64,000 nt of DNA from Streptomyces sp. MST-110588 (GCF_022695595.1 NZ_CP074380.1:3918001-3982000); one strand, 5' to 3'; counted from the stretch's first letter, positions 16,045 to 25,024 are shown. Made by a program: numbers and translations. The notes: a model not told the origin generated them from the sequence alone.

Positions 16045-17133
16045 GTGACGAACTCGCGGGCGTGGAATGTGCAGGACGGCCAGGGTGCGGCGGAGGGCCG
16101 GCACGCACCGGACAGTCACGAGGTGTCGGTGGGTTCCGGCTTCGGTGCGTCGGATGATCGCAATGGGGCGGTGGGTTCCGGCTCTGGTGCGTCGGATGAT
16201 CGCAATGGGGCGGTGGGGGACGGCGGGTCCTGGGGCCACGATGGTGCTGTTGCAGGGCTTGGGGCGGTAGAGGGGCAGGATGTTTTGGCGGGCCCCGGTT
16301 CGGTGGACGGTCACGGGGATTCGGAGGGGGCCGGCGCGGGGGCGGGTCAGGGGGAGCAGGCTGCGGCTACTGAGCGGTTGGCCCGGGCGGTGCGGGCTGC
16401 TGAGCAGGCGCTGATCGAGTTCGAGATCGCGGTGGAGACGTTCCGGGTGGAGGTGGAGAACTTTTCCCGGCTCCACCATCAGCGGCTCGGGCCCATGTAC
16501 GCGCGGCTGGACGAGTTGGACGCGCAGATCGCGGAGGCGATCGCGGCCCGCAGCGGCGACCCGGAGGATCTGCGCAGGGCCCAGGAGGCGCGGGCGGCGG
16601 TGTTGCCGATGCCGGACGTGGAGGAGCTCTTCCACGGCTGGATGGGGTCGGACGGGCTGTTCCCGGAGGCCGAGGCGATGCTCACGGAGCGGCCCGTACA
16701 GCCACCGCAGAAGGTACGTCCCAGTGAGGAGGCCCGCCGGGCCTATCGCGACCTGGTGCGTAAGGCCCACCCCGACCTGGCGCGGGACGAGGCCGAGCGG
16801 GAGCGCCGGGACGCTTTCATCGTGCGGGTCAACGCGGCGTACGCGTCCGGGGACGAGGCGGCGCTGCGGGAGCTGGCGCGCGAGTGGGAAGCCGGACCGG
16901 CTCCGGCGCAGCAGCGGCTGAGCGAGAGCGAGGAGCTCTACGCGCGGCTGGAGTGGCTGGCCGAGCGCAAGGAGCTGCTGGCTGCGGTGGCCGCCGAGCT
17001 GGAGGGAAGTGCGATCGGCGCGATGATCAAGATGGCGCCGCAGGACCCGGATGTCCTGCTGGAGGAGATCGCCGAGAAGCTGCTCGCCGAGGTCGCCGAA
17101 CGCGAGGCGTATCTCGCCGGCCTGGTCGGGTAG
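16045..17133 (+). CDS. J-domain-like hypothetical protein with coiled coil
   Basis: The 362-residue protein has a low-complexity Gly/Asp N-terminus (1-100). A predicted coiled coil follows at about 108-190, rich in Glu/Ala/Leu. At about 225-275 a J-domain-like stretch reads EEARRAYRDLVRKAHPDLAR and retains the H-P-D motif (H239-P-D241) of DnaJ. A C-terminal helical region ends the protein. This arrangement is seen in uncharacterised actinobacterial J-domain proteins; interaction with DnaK is the natural guess but is not shown. The N-terminus contains a 14-residue duplication. The 5' end may start later, since the first 100 residues are unconserved in character. Confidence 0.75.
   Translation: MTNSRAWNVQDGQGAAEGRHAPDSHEVSVGSGFGASDDRNGAVGSGSGASDDRNGAVGDGGSWGHDGAVAGLGAVEGQDVLAGPGSVDGHGDSEGAGAGAGQGEQAAATERLARAVRAAEQALIEFEIAVETFRVEVENFSRLHHQRLGPMYARLDELDAQIAEAIAARSGDPEDLRRAQEARAAVLPMPDVEELFHGWMGSDGLFPEAEAMLTERPVQPPQKVRPSEEARRAYRDLVRKAHPDLARDEAERERRDAFIVRVNAAYASGDEAALRELAREWEAGPAPAQQRLSESEELYARLEWLAERKELLAAVAAELEGSAIGAMIKMAPQDPDVLLEEIAEKLLAEVAEREAYLAGLVG
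16129..16212 (+). repeat. 42-bp tandem duplication inside a coding region
   Basis: Two adjacent 42-bp copies differ at two positions. They keep the frame and duplicate a peptide around GASDDRNGAVGSGS in the low-complexity N-terminus of the J-domain-like protein. Confidence 0.9.
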
Positions 17134-17143
17134 CGTCGGGTCC

Positions 17144-17488
17144 ATGCATTTTGGTTCTCTGCCCACGGTCGGTGTCGACGCTCTCACCTCCGAGGACTTC
17201 CTCCTGGACGTCCGTGAGGACGACGAGTGGGAGGCGGGACACGCCGAGGGGGCGTTGCACATTCCGATGAGTGAATTCGTCGCCCGCTTCGGCGAGTTCA
17301 CCGAACAGGCACCTGAGGACGGCAAGGTGTATGTGCTGTGCCGCGTCGGTGGCCGCTCTGCTCAGGTCACGCAGTATTTGCTCCAGCAGGGCATTGCCGC
17401 GGTGAACGTCGAGGGCGGTATGCAGGCGTGGGAGGCCGCGGGCCGCCCGGTGACGGACGGCAAGGGCGGCATCGGCACAGTCGTCTAG
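17144..17488 (+). CDS. Single-domain rhodanese-like sulfurtransferase
   Basis: A 114-residue rhodanese domain. LLDVREDDEWEAGHAEGALH is the N-terminal signature. The active-site loop is C66-R-V-G-G-R-S, which contains the persulfide cysteine, and GGMQAWEAAGRPV is the usual C-terminal end. It starts at the ATG of MHFGSLPTVG, ten bases after the preceding stop, so the two genes may be co-transcribed. Members transfer sulfane sulfur; the acceptor cannot be inferred. Confidence 0.93.
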   Translation: MHFGSLPTVGVDALTSEDFLLDVREDDEWEAGHAEGALHIPMSEFVARFGEFTEQAPEDGKVYVLCRVGGRSAQVTQYLLQQGIAAVNVEGGMQAWEAAGRPVTDGKGGIGTVV

Positions 17489-17646
17489 CGGGCGGCCGGC
17501 TTTCGTACGGGTCTTCGGTAGCTCGGGACGCGGGCGTACGGGCCGTTCGGCGCGTCGGGCCGGGCGGTCGCGCGGTCGATCCGGTCGGTTGCGTAATCGG
17601 GCCGGCCGGCCGCGTGGGCAGGTCGGCCGGCCGGGGTTTGGGCCAG

Positions 17647-18822
17647 TCAGTCCAGGGCGTGGGAGGCGGCGAGCAGGTCGCCCAGGGCTTCCTCATGGGC
17701 CGCTGCCGGTCCCAGGGACAGTTCCAGTTGCTTGGCCCAGGCGTGGTAGCGGTGCAGCGCGTAGTCGGTGTCGGCGCCGAAGCCGCCGTGCAGGTGCTGC
17801 GCGGTCTGTACGACGCGGCGTACTCCCTCGGAGGCCCAGATCTTGGCCACGGCCACGTCCGCGGCGCGGGGCAGCAGGCCGCCCTCCCCTCCTCTGTCGG
17901 TGTTTCCGGGTACGTCGGTGTCCGGGGCGGTGCCCAGGCGCCAGGCGGCCTGCCAGAGGGTGGCTTCCATGGCGCGCAGGTCGATGTAGCGGTCCGCGGC
18001 CTGCATGGCGACGGCTTGGAAGGTGGCTATCGGGTGGCCGAACTGCTCTCGTTTGCCGGTGTATTGGCTGGTCATGGTGAGTACGGCCTGGCCGAGGCCG
18101 AGCGCGAGGGCACAGGTCCCGGTGGCCAGGAGGTCGCGTAGCCACTCCCACGCGGCGGGGTGGGTGACCACGTGGCGGGCCGGGAGGCGTACGGAGTCGA
18201 GGTGGAGTTCGGCGCAGCGTTCGCCGCTGGTGAAGACCTGGTCCAGCAGGGTGACGCCGTCGTGGGGGCGGGGCACCAGGGCCAGTACGGAGGGGCCGTC
18301 GTCGGTGCGGGCGGGTACGAGGACGTGATTGGCGGTGGGCGCCCAGGGAACGGCGGTCTGTACGCCGTCCAGCACCCAGCCGCCCTCTTCCTGCCGGGCA
18401 CTGACGGACAGTTCGGCCGGGTCGTGGCCGGTACGGCCGTTGGAGGCGGCCGTGACCACGAGTTCGCCCCGGCCGATCTGCGGCAGCACCTCGGCCTTCA
18501 GCTCGGTACCGGCGTACTTCTGGAGGGTGAGGGCCGCGGCGCTGGTCTCCAGGAGTGGTACGCGGGCCAAAACCTTGGCCGCTTCGCGCAGGACGAGACA
18601 GAGCGCGATCGGGTCGAGTCCGGCGCCGCCGTGTTCGGGAGCCGTCAGCAGGCTCAGCAGGTCGGCGGCGGCGAGCTTGCGCCACAAGGGGCGGTCGAAG
18701 TCGTCCGCGACGGCGCCAGCGGTCAGCGCCGGGCTGGGCACGCTGTCGGGGGAGACGCCTGAGAAGACGGCCTTGGCCGCCTCGGCGGCGGCCTGCTGCT
18801 CCTCGGTGAAGGTGAAGTCCAC
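17647..18822 (-). CDS. Acyl-CoA dehydrogenase (FadE-like)
   Basis: A 391-residue flavoprotein with the acyl-CoA dehydrogenase three-part fold. The helical N-terminus is DFTFTEEQQAAAEAAKAVF, a middle beta region follows, and the C-terminal helices contain QYTGKREQFGHPIATFQAVA and LHGGFGADTDYALHRY. These are motifs of the flavin-binding dimer interface. It resembles the divergent actinobacterial FadE enzymes that act on cyclic or branched acyl-CoAs; the substrate is uncertain. The start was set at GTG with GGAGG upstream. It is downstream of paaE on the same strand, but an 89-bp gap and its own palindrome suggest an independent promoter. Confidence 0.88.
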   Translation of the reverse strand: MDFTFTEEQQAAAEAAKAVFSGVSPDSVPSPALTAGAVADDFDRPLWRKLAAADLLSLLTAPEHGGAGLDPIALCLVLREAAKVLARVPLLETSAAALTLQKYAGTELKAEVLPQIGRGELVVTAASNGRTGHDPAELSVSARQEEGGWVLDGVQTAVPWAPTANHVLVPARTDDGPSVLALVPRPHDGVTLLDQVFTSGERCAELHLDSVRLPARHVVTHPAAWEWLRDLLATGTCALALGLGQAVLTMTSQYTGKREQFGHPIATFQAVAMQAADRYIDLRAMEATLWQAAWRLGTAPDTDVPGNTDRGGEGGLLPRAADVAVAKIWASEGVRRVVQTAQHLHGGFGADTDYALHRYHAWAKQLELSLGPAAAHEEALGDLLAASHALD

Positions 18823-18869
18823 TGGTCTGTCCTCCCACGCGCCGTGCCGGGCATGACGAGGCGCCAAGG

Positions 18870-18883
18870 TAGAACATGTTCCA
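18870..18883. promoter_or_regulatory. KstR-like palindrome upstream of the acyl-CoA dehydrogenase
   Basis: TAGAACATGTTCCA fits the 14-bp consensus TNNAACNNGTTNNA known for the TetR-type repressor KstR of steroid degradation in actinobacteria. Its core GAACATGTTC is a perfect 10-bp palindrome. It sits 48 bp upstream of the acyl-CoA dehydrogenase start codon. The match to KstR is from memory; another TetR-type lipid regulator could read it. Confidence 0.5.
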
Positions 18884-18911
18884 GAATTTGGGAATGGGCT
18901 CGGCGAAGGAC

Positions 18912-20075
18912 TCAGCGGTCGAAGTCCAGTTCCACCCGCTCGGTGAGCGGATGTGACTGACACGCCAGCACATATCCCGCCTCGACCTCTTCCGCCTCCA
19001 GCGCGAAGTTGCGGTCCATGCGTATCTCGCCCGAGACCAGGAAGGCCCGGCAGGTGCCGCAGACGCCGCCCTTGCAGGCGTACGGGGCGTCCGAGCGGTG
19101 GCGCAGCACCGTCTCCAGCAGCGCCTCACCGTCCCGCACCGCCCAGTCACCCGACCGGCCGTCCAGGGTCGCGGTGACCGTGCTGCGTACGGGTGGGATC
19201 GCGGCCGTGCCGGATGCCGGCACCGAGCCCGAGTCCGAGGCCGTGCCCGAAGCCGTGGCCGCCGCGTCGGAGGAGGGCGGGGGTGAGATCGCGGTCGGCG
19301 GGGTGGCCGTGCCGGCGTTCACCGGGCCGGCGTTCACCGTGTCGGCGTCCACGTGGAATATCTCCTCGTGGACACGGTTGCGGGGCACCTGGAGGGCGCG
19401 CAGGGCACGCTCGGCGCTCTGTATGAGCCCGTAGGGCCCGCACAGGAACCAGCCGTCCACGTCACCGACGGGCAGCAGTGCGGGCAGCAGGTCCCGCAGC
19501 CGCCCCTCGTCCAGGCGCCCGGAGGGCAGCCCGGCCTGCTGTTCCTCGCGGGAGAGGGTGTGCAGGAGCTGGAACCGGTCGGGGTGGCGGTCTTTGAGGT
19601 CGGCCACCTCTTCCAGGAACATCGTGGAGGCCGCCGTACGGTCGCTGCGGATCAGGCAGAACCGGGCGTCCGGCTGCCGGTCCAGGAGCGTGGTGGCGAT
19701 GGACAGGACGGGTGTGATCCCGCTGCCGCCGACGATTCCGACGAAGTGACCGGGGCGCGGGTCCAGGACGAACCGTCCGGCGGGCGCCATGACCTCGACC
19801 GTGTCGCCGACGGCCAGTTCTTTGAGCGCGTACGTGGAGAACGCGCCACCGTCGACCAGCCGGATCCCCACCCGCAGGACGGGCTCGGCGGTGGCGGGGG
19901 CGCAGATCGAGTACGTACGGCGGATCTCCTGGCCGTCCACGACGCGGCGCACCGCGATGTGCTGGCCCGGGGTGTGGCGGAAGGTCTCGCGCAGCTCGGG
20001 CGGCACGTCGAAGGTGACGGCCACCGCGTCGTCCGTGAGTGGTTCGATCGCCGCGACCTGGAGCGGGTGGAACAT
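18912..20075 (-). CDS. paaE: Phenylacetyl-CoA epoxygenase reductase subunit PaaE
   Basis: The reductase passes electrons from NAD(P)H to the PaaA di-iron centre. Residues 1-105 form the flavin domain with R53-T-Y-S56, 106-240 the NAD(P) domain with IVGGSGITPVLSI and LCGPYGLI, and 297-387 a plant-type 2Fe-2S ferredoxin domain with C334, C339, C342 and C372. The Ala/Thr/Pro linker at 243-296 is longer than in E. coli PaaE. The ATG follows AAGGAGGTG and overlaps the paaD stop (TGATG), so translation is probably coupled. It ends the paaABCDE operon. Confidence 0.95.
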   Translation of the reverse strand: MFHPLQVAAIEPLTDDAVAVTFDVPPELRETFRHTPGQHIAVRRVVDGQEIRRTYSICAPATAEPVLRVGIRLVDGGAFSTYALKELAVGDTVEVMAPAGRFVLDPRPGHFVGIVGGSGITPVLSIATTLLDRQPDARFCLIRSDRTAASTMFLEEVADLKDRHPDRFQLLHTLSREEQQAGLPSGRLDEGRLRDLLPALLPVGDVDGWFLCGPYGLIQSAERALRALQVPRNRVHEEIFHVDADTVNAGPVNAGTATPPTAISPPPSSDAAATASGTASDSGSVPASGTAAIPPVRSTVTATLDGRSGDWAVRDGEALLETVLRHRSDAPYACKGGVCGTCRAFLVSGEIRMDRNFALEAEEVEAGYVLACQSHPLTERVELDFDR

Positions 20076-20644
20076 CACACCTCCTTGAAGTGGTCGAACG
20101 GTTCGCGGCAGGACTCGCAGCGGCGCAGGGCCTTGCAGGCGGTGGAGGAGAAGCGGCTGAGCAGGGCGGTGTCGGTCGAGCCGCAGTGCGGGCAGCGGAT
20201 CGCGAGGTCGACCGGTATGGGCCCGCCGCCCCTGGTGGCGGTGCCCCGCGGGCCGGCGGCGGCCGGGGCCGGGGCGCCGTCCACGGACGGGGAACCCGCG
20301 GTGGGCAGGACCGGGCGTGGCGGGGCGATGCCGAACTCCGCCAGTTTGCGCCGTCCTTCGGCGCTGATGGCGTCCGTCGTCCATGCGGGGCTCAGTACCC
20401 TGCGGACTTCTACCTCGGGGATGCCGTGGTCGTGCAGGACGCGCTCTATGTCCGCCGACATCGCTTCCACGGCGGGGCAGCCGGTGTAGGTGGGGGTCAG
20501 CTCGACCTCGACGCGCCCGGGGGCGGTGACCCGTACGCCGCGCACCACGCCCAGTTCGGCGAGGGTGACCACCGGCAGTTCCGGGTCGGGTACGGAGCCG
20601 GCCAGCTCCAGCAGTTCCGCTTCCAGGGCGGTGGTGGTCACCAT
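20075..20644 (-). CDS. paaD: Phenylacetyl-CoA epoxygenase assembly protein PaaD
   Basis: A 189-residue protein. Residues 1-90 match the MIP18/DUF59 fold: SVPDPELPVVTLAELGVVR, then TPTYTGCPAVEAM. The C-terminus carries a zinc-ribbon-like set of cysteines (CPHC at 151-154, CESC at 176-179). PaaD is needed to mature the iron centre of the PaaABCE complex. A long Pro/Ala/Gly spacer at about 110-143 separates the two parts. The chosen ATG overlaps the last codons of paaC by seven bases, in line with translational coupling. Confidence 0.94.
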   Translation of the reverse strand: MVTTTALEAELLELAGSVPDPELPVVTLAELGVVRGVRVTAPGRVEVELTPTYTGCPAVEAMSADIERVLHDHGIPEVEVRRVLSPAWTTDAISAEGRRKLAEFGIAPPRPVLPTAGSPSVDGAPAPAAAGPRGTATRGGGPIPVDLAIRCPHCGSTDTALLSRFSSTACKALRRCESCREPFDHFKEV

Positions 20645-21360
20645 GTCGCTCCCGGGTGGCTGCGGTGCAGATGCTGCATCTCGGCGAGCATCCGGCCGAA
20701 GGGCTCGGTGTGCAGCCCTTGGCGGCCGGCGCCGGCGGTCCAGGCGCCGCGCTGCGGGCCCTGGGGCACGGTGAGGGTGGCGCGGTCCAGTACGGAGCCG
20801 ATGCGCGCGGTCCATGCTTCGCGCAGCGGGGCCGGGTCTACCTGCGTGCCCTCTATGGGCGCGAAGAGTTCGCCGGTGTAGCGCCACAGGGCGTCCAGGC
20901 CGCGCTGCATGCGGGTACGGCTCTCTTCGGTGCCGTCGCCCAGGCGCAGGGTCCACTGTTCGGCGTGGTCGCGGTGGTAGGCGACCTCCTTGACCGCCTT
21001 GGCCGCCAGGGGGGCCAGCGGTCCATCGCCCTGGGCCAGTTGTTCGTACATCAGCTCCTGGTAGGTGGAGAAGTAGAGCTGGCGGGCGATGGTGTGGGCG
21101 AAGTCGCCGTTGGGCTGCTCGACGAGCTGGACGTTGCGGAAGGCGCGTTCCTCGCGAAGATAGGCCAGTTCGTCCTCGTCGCCCACGAGGGAGAGCAGTA
21201 CCCGGGCCTGGCCGAGGAGGTCCAGTGCGATGTTGGCGAGCGCCACCTCTTCCTCCAGGACGGGCGCGTGTCCCGCCCACTCCCCCAGGCGGTGGGAGAG
21301 CACCAGGGCGTCATCGCCCAGGGACAGGGCCGCGACGAAGGCGGGCGTCTCGGTCTTCAC
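20638..21360 (-). CDS. paaC: Phenylacetyl-CoA epoxygenase structural subunit PaaC
   Basis: A 240-residue ferritin-like helical protein without the full di-iron ligand set. [38 protein letters not shown] and the KEVAYHRDHAEQW helix are typical of PaaC, which pairs with catalytic PaaA. The start is GTG. In the normal arrangement this GTG would overlap the paaB stop as GTGA; here the paaB frame has slipped (see paaB) and runs 50 bp into paaC. Confidence 0.95.
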   Translation of the reverse strand: MKTETPAFVAALSLGDDALVLSHRLGEWAGHAPVLEEEVALANIALDLLGQARVLLSLVGDEDELAYLREERAFRNVQLVEQPNGDFAHTIARQLYFSTYQELMYEQLAQGDGPLAPLAAKAVKEVAYHRDHAEQWTLRLGDGTEESRTRMQRGLDALWRYTGELFAPIEGTQVDPAPLREAWTARIGSVLDRATLTVPQGPQRGAWTAGAGRQGLHTEPFGRMLAEMQHLHRSHPGATW

Positions 21361-21643
21361 AGGTGCTGCACCCCTCGGGGATGTCGTAGAAGGTCGGGTG
21401 GCGGTAGGGCTTGTCGGCGGCCGGTTCGAAGAAGGCGTCTTTTTCGTCCGGTGAGGAGGCGGAGATCTGGGCGGAGGGCACCACCCAGATCGAGACGCCT
21501 TCCGAGCGGCGGGTGTACAGGTCGCGGGCGTTGCGCAGCGCCATCTCGGCGTCCGGGGCGTGGAGGCTTCCGGCGTGGGTGTGCGACAGTCCGCGCCTGC
21601 TGCGCACGAACACCTCCCACAGCGGCCAGTCGGCGGAACTCAT
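21311..21643 (-). CDS. paaB: Phenylacetyl-CoA epoxygenase subunit PaaB, frameshifted in the last codons
   Basis: Residues 1-90 follow PaaB closely ([52 protein letters not shown]). The family ends about five residues later (E. coli: IPDGIEHM, 95 residues). Here the frame after EG reads [14 protein letters not shown] and runs to 110 residues. Adding one G to the run at 21371-21374 (C on the plus strand) gives EGVQHL and a stop at 21357. That restores the 95-residue length and the GTGA overlap with paaC. Either the genome has lost one G in a run or the base call is wrong. PaaB bridges the PaaAC pairs in the epoxygenase. Confidence 0.9.
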   Translation of the reverse strand: MSSADWPLWEVFVRSRRGLSHTHAGSLHAPDAEMALRNARDLYTRRSEGVSIWVVPSAQISASSPDEKDAFFEPAADKPYRHPTFYDIPEGCSTCEDRDARLRRGPVPGR

Positions 21644-22590
21644 CGCTTGTCCTCCCCGTGCTTGGCCGCGTAGGCGGCTGCCGCTTCGCGTACCCAGGCG
21701 CCGTTCTCGTGTGCGGTACGGCGCTGGGTGATCCGTTGTCCGTTGCAGGGGCCGTTGCCCTTGAGGACGTCGCGGAATTCGTCCCAGTCGATGGGGCCGA
21801 AGTTCCAGTGCTCCCGCTCCGGGTCCCAGGCCAGGTCCGGGTCGGGGAGGGTCAGGCCCAGCGCCTCGGCCTGGGGGACGCAGATGTCCACGAAGCGCTG
21901 GCGCAGTTCGTCGTTGGAGTGCCGTTTGATCTTCCAGGCCATGGACTGCGCGGAGTGCGCCGATTCGTCGTCCGGCGGGCCGAACATCATCAGCGAGGGC
22001 CACCACCACCGGTCGACCGCGTCCTGTGCCATGGCGTGCTGGGCCGGTGTTCCCTGGCTGAGGGCCAGCAGGAGTTCATACCCCTGCCGCTGGTGGAAGG
22101 ACTCCTCCTTGCACACGCGGACCATGGCGCGGGCGTACGGCCCGTAGGAGCAGCGGCACAGAGGGACTTGGTTGGTGATCGCGGCGCCGTCCACGAGCCA
22201 TCCGATGGCGCCGACGTCGGCCCAGGTCAGCGTCGGGTAGTTGAAGATCGAGGAGTACTTCTGGCGGCCGGAGTGCAGCTTGTCGAGCAGCTCTTCGCGG
22301 CTGACGCCGAGCGTTTCGGCGGCGCTGTAGAGATACAGGCCGTGGCCGGCCTCGTCCTGGACCTTCGCCATCAGGATCGCCTTGCGGCGCAGGGACGGCG
22401 CCCTGGTGATCCAGTTGGCCTCCGGCTGCATCCCGATGATCTCGGAGTGGGCGTGCTGCGCGATCTGCCGCACCAGTGAGGAGCGGTAGCCCTCCGGCAT
22501 CCAGTCGCGTGGCTCGATGCGCTCGTCCGCGGCCACGGCGGCTTCGAAGACGGCCGCAAGGGCCTCCTCGTCCGGCGCGATCGTCGTCAT
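21640..22590 (-). CDS. paaA: Phenylacetyl-CoA 1,2-epoxygenase catalytic subunit PaaA
   Basis: A 316-residue di-iron monooxygenase subunit that converts phenylacetyl-CoA to its ring 1,2-epoxide. Iron ligands are visible in two E-x-x-H motifs (E80-A-G-H83 and E163-S-F-H166) with E50 in [21 protein letters not shown] and [12 protein letters not shown] are family signatures. The start at [10 protein letters not shown] lies 25 bp from a TetR-type palindrome; the earlier open frame crosses that site. The first gene of the operon, it overlaps paaB by ATGA. Confidence 0.96.
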   Translation of the reverse strand: MTTIAPDEEALAAVFEAAVAADERIEPRDWMPEGYRSSLVRQIAQHAHSEIIGMQPEANWITRAPSLRRKAILMAKVQDEAGHGLYLYSAAETLGVSREELLDKLHSGRQKYSSIFNYPTLTWADVGAIGWLVDGAAITNQVPLCRCSYGPYARAMVRVCKEESFHQRQGYELLLALSQGTPAQHAMAQDAVDRWWWPSLMMFGPPDDESAHSAQSMAWKIKRHSNDELRQRFVDICVPQAEALGLTLPDPDLAWDPEREHWNFGPIDWDEFRDVLKGNGPCNGQRITQRRTAHENGAWVREAAAAYAAKHGEDKR

Positions 22591-22614
22591 GTGCTGCCCC
22601 CTCGCTCCCGACCG

Positions 22615-22628
22615 ACCGATCGTTCGGT
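22615..22628. promoter_or_regulatory. Putative PaaR-type operator at the paaA promoter
   Basis: ACCGATCGTTCGGT fits ACCG-N2-CG-N2-CGGT, the core of the PaaR (TetR family) operator that I recall from Corynebacterium. It lies 25 bp upstream of paaA, overlapping where its promoter or leader must be. The same motif recurs upstream of paaN/paaH and, with one change, bkdA. Confidence 0.7.
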
Positions 22629-22664
22629 TCAATGGTGGGTCGCGGGAAGGCGGAGTGTCAAGCC

Positions 22665-22673
22665 TGTGGATAA
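22665..22673 (-). promoter_or_regulatory. DnaA-box-like 9-mer TTATCCACA (minus strand)
   Basis: An exact 9-mer in the paaA/DUF5819 divergent spacer. See the DnaA finding. Confidence 0.35.
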
Positions 22674-22760
22674 GTCGGGTGAGGGTGTGCCCGGTGGGAA
22701 GGCGTAGGTACGGTTCCGTGGCGGTGCAAACTCGTACGGGATCTGGGGAACGGGGCTGGA

Positions 22761-23429
22761 ATGCAGGCAAACGGGGACGAAACGCGGCCGACGGCCGCGC
22801 TCTCGCTACCCTCACGCATGGTCATAGCGGTAGCGGCCGGCGCGGTCGCGCTCGCCGTGGCGATTCATCTCGCGATGATGTTTCTGCACGTCGCGCCGCC
22901 CAACACGCTGAGCAAGCAGCACGGGGACGCGATCGGCGACTACGTCTATCCGGAGTACGAGCAGAACTGGAAGCTGTTCGCACCCAACCCGCTCCAGCAG
23001 AACATCGCGGTCCAGGCCCGTGCCGTGGTCAGGGACCGGGACGGACGTACGCGGACGACCGGCTGGACCGACCTGACCGCCCAGGACGGCCGGGCGATCC
23101 ACCACAACCCCGTCCCCAGCCACACCCAGCAGAACCAGCTCCGCCGCGCCTGGGAGTTCCTCGTCAACGCCCATGACACCCAGAACCGCCCCAACGGGCT
23201 GCGCGGAGAGCTGTCCGAGCGCTATGTACGGCGCATCGTGATGGCCCGCGCCGGCAAGGAGTGGGCGGCCGGCGGGCGCACCGAGCAGATCCAGGTGCGC
23301 TCCGAGACCACGGCCGTCGGCGCGCCCCCGTGGAGCAACGAGAAGATCAGCCGCACGCCCGTGTACCGCGTACTGCCCTGGTGGCAGGTCACCGCCGACG
23401 ACCTGCCCAAGGGGGCGACGAACCAGTGA
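22761..23429 (+). CDS. DUF5819 family membrane-anchored protein
   Basis: The 222-residue protein has one N-terminal membrane helix at about 20-42 and an extracytoplasmic domain. [19 protein letters not shown] resembles the QxWxxFAPNP signature found in DUF5819 and, loosely, in SdpA of Bacillus. Its stop overlaps the GTG of the HTTM gene (GTGA), so the two are translationally coupled. In Bacillus, SdpA and the HTTM protein SdpB act together to mature a peptide toxin; a similar two-part membrane complex is inferred here. Start at [20 protein letters not shown], 19 codons later, is possible but would shorten the cytoplasmic end. Confidence 0.8.
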   Translation: MQANGDETRPTAALSLPSRMVIAVAAGAVALAVAIHLAMMFLHVAPPNTLSKQHGDAIGDYVYPEYEQNWKLFAPNPLQQNIAVQARAVVRDRDGRTRTTGWTDLTAQDGRAIHHNPVPSHTQQNQLRRAWEFLVNAHDTQNRPNGLRGELSERYVRRIVMARAGKEWAAGGRTEQIQVRSETTAVGAPPWSNEKISRTPVYRVLPWWQVTADDLPKGATNQ

Positions 23430-25024
23430 CACCGAAGACGGCCACCACCGAGGAGACGCGCGTCGAGCGCCTGATCGGCCGCGGTTTCGCCCGCGTCACC
23501 GGCAGCGCGCTGGCCCCGTACCAGACCGCCGTGATCCGTATCGGCTTCGCGGCCACCTGGTTCCTCTTCCTCCTGCGGGAATGGCCCAACCGCCTCTCGC
23601 TCTACGGTCCGGACGGCCCGTGGAGCCTGGACATGGCCCGCCGGCTCCTCGCCAACAACCACGCCTTCTCGGTCCTGACCTGGTCCGACGGCCGCGGCTG
23701 GTTCGAATTCGTCTACGCCGCCGCCCTCGTCTCCAGCGCGCTGCTCATGCTCGGCTGGCGCACCCGCACCATGTCCGTACTGTTCATGATCGGTGTGCTC
23801 TCGCTGCAGAACCGCAGCGTGTTCGTCGGTGACGGCGGTGACAACGTCATCCACCTGATGTCGATCTACCTGGTCCTGACCCGCTGCGGCCAGGTGTGGT
23901 CGCTGGACGCCCGCCGCGCGAAGCGGGCCGCTCGGCGTGCGGAGGCACGGCGGGCGGGCGACCAGGAGGCGGACGAACGGCGGGCGGGCGACCAGCAGGC
24001 CGTCGCGCGGCCCGGCACCGGTCCTGACCTGCCCGGCATCATCCTGTGGTCGGTCCTCGGCCTGGCCCTGGCCGTCGCCCAGTCGCTCGGCGTGTACGGG
24101 CTCACCTGGTTCGAGCACGGCCCCTTCCCGCAGATGGGCTGGGCGCTGGCCCTATGGGGACTGTGGCTCATACATGGGGTGTGGTGGGCGGTACGGCGGT
24201 ACGCGCCGGGCGAGCCGCGCACCGTACTGGACGCCCTGGCCAAACTCGCGCACAACGGTGCGCTGCTGGTGATCGTCTGCGAGGTCTGCCTGATCTACGC
24301 CACCGCCGGCTGGTACAAGATCCAGGGGTCGCGCTGGCAGGACGGCACTGCGGTCTTCTACCCGATGCACCTGAACTACTTCTCGCCCTGGCCCGAACTC
24401 TCCCAGGCACTGGGTGACAACGGCCTGCTGATCATGCTGATCAGTTACGGCACCGTGGCCGTACAGGTCGCCTTCCCCTTCACCCTCTTCAACCGCCGGC
24501 TCAAGAACGTCCTGCTCGTCGTGATGATCTGCGAGCACCTCTCGATCGCGTTCCTGCTCGGGCTGCCGTTCTTCTCGCTGGCGATGGTCGCCGCGGACGC
24601 GGTCTTCCTGCCGACCAACTTCCTGAAGTGGCTCGCCGCCCGGATCTCGGCCGTACGCGACCGGCTGCTGAACCGGGGCCGGGACCGGGGCCTGCCGGTG
24701 GACCCGGCGCCCGCCCTATCAGACCCGGCGCCCGCCCTCTCGGACGTGGCGGCCACCGCGCAAGGCAGCGGCGGCGGTGGTGGTGGCGGCCTTCCCGGCG
24801 TCCGCTCCACGCCGTACGGCCTACCGGCACAGCCCGGACAGTCCGGACAGCACGCGCCGGCCGAGCCGACGGGCTCCCCGGCCCCCACCGCCCCGCACGG
24901 ACCGGCGGCCCCTCGGACCGGTGAGGCGGCGATCGGGACGGCGGTGGAAGCAGCAGTAGAAGCAGCAGTGGGAACAGTGGTGGAAACAGCGGTCGGGACG
25001 CCGGTTGAGATAGTGGAGGCATGA
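23426..25024 (+). CDS. HTTM-domain multispanning membrane protein (SdpB-like)
   Basis: A 532-residue protein with an HTTM (vitamin K-dependent carboxylase-like) domain. Helices begin at about residue 30 (AVIRIGFAATWFLFLLREW) and continue to about 400, with LSLQNRSVFVGDGGDNVIHL and ATAGWYKIQGSRWQDGTAV as conserved loops. A charged cytoplasmic loop with an ARRAGDQ duplication sits near 165-190. The tail from 410 is low complexity (Pro/Ala/Gly/Ser, then Val/Glu/Thr). The GTG start overlaps the DUF5819 stop and its own stop overlaps the methyltransferase ATG. The reaction, if any, is unknown. Confidence 0.85.
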   Translation: MTPKTATTEETRVERLIGRGFARVTGSALAPYQTAVIRIGFAATWFLFLLREWPNRLSLYGPDGPWSLDMARRLLANNHAFSVLTWSDGRGWFEFVYAAALVSSALLMLGWRTRTMSVLFMIGVLSLQNRSVFVGDGGDNVIHLMSIYLVLTRCGQVWSLDARRAKRAARRAEARRAGDQEADERRAGDQQAVARPGTGPDLPGIILWSVLGLALAVAQSLGVYGLTWFEHGPFPQMGWALALWGLWLIHGVWWAVRRYAPGEPRTVLDALAKLAHNGALLVIVCEVCLIYATAGWYKIQGSRWQDGTAVFYPMHLNYFSPWPELSQALGDNGLLIMLISYGTVAVQVAFPFTLFNRRLKNVLLVVMICEHLSIAFLLGLPFFSLAMVAADAVFLPTNFLKWLAARISAVRDRLLNRGRDRGLPVDPAPALSDPAPALSDVAATAQGSGGGGGGGLPGVRSTPYGLPAQPGQSGQHAPAEPTGSPAPTAPHGPAAPRTGEAAIGTAVEAAVEAAVGTVVETAVGTPVEIVEA

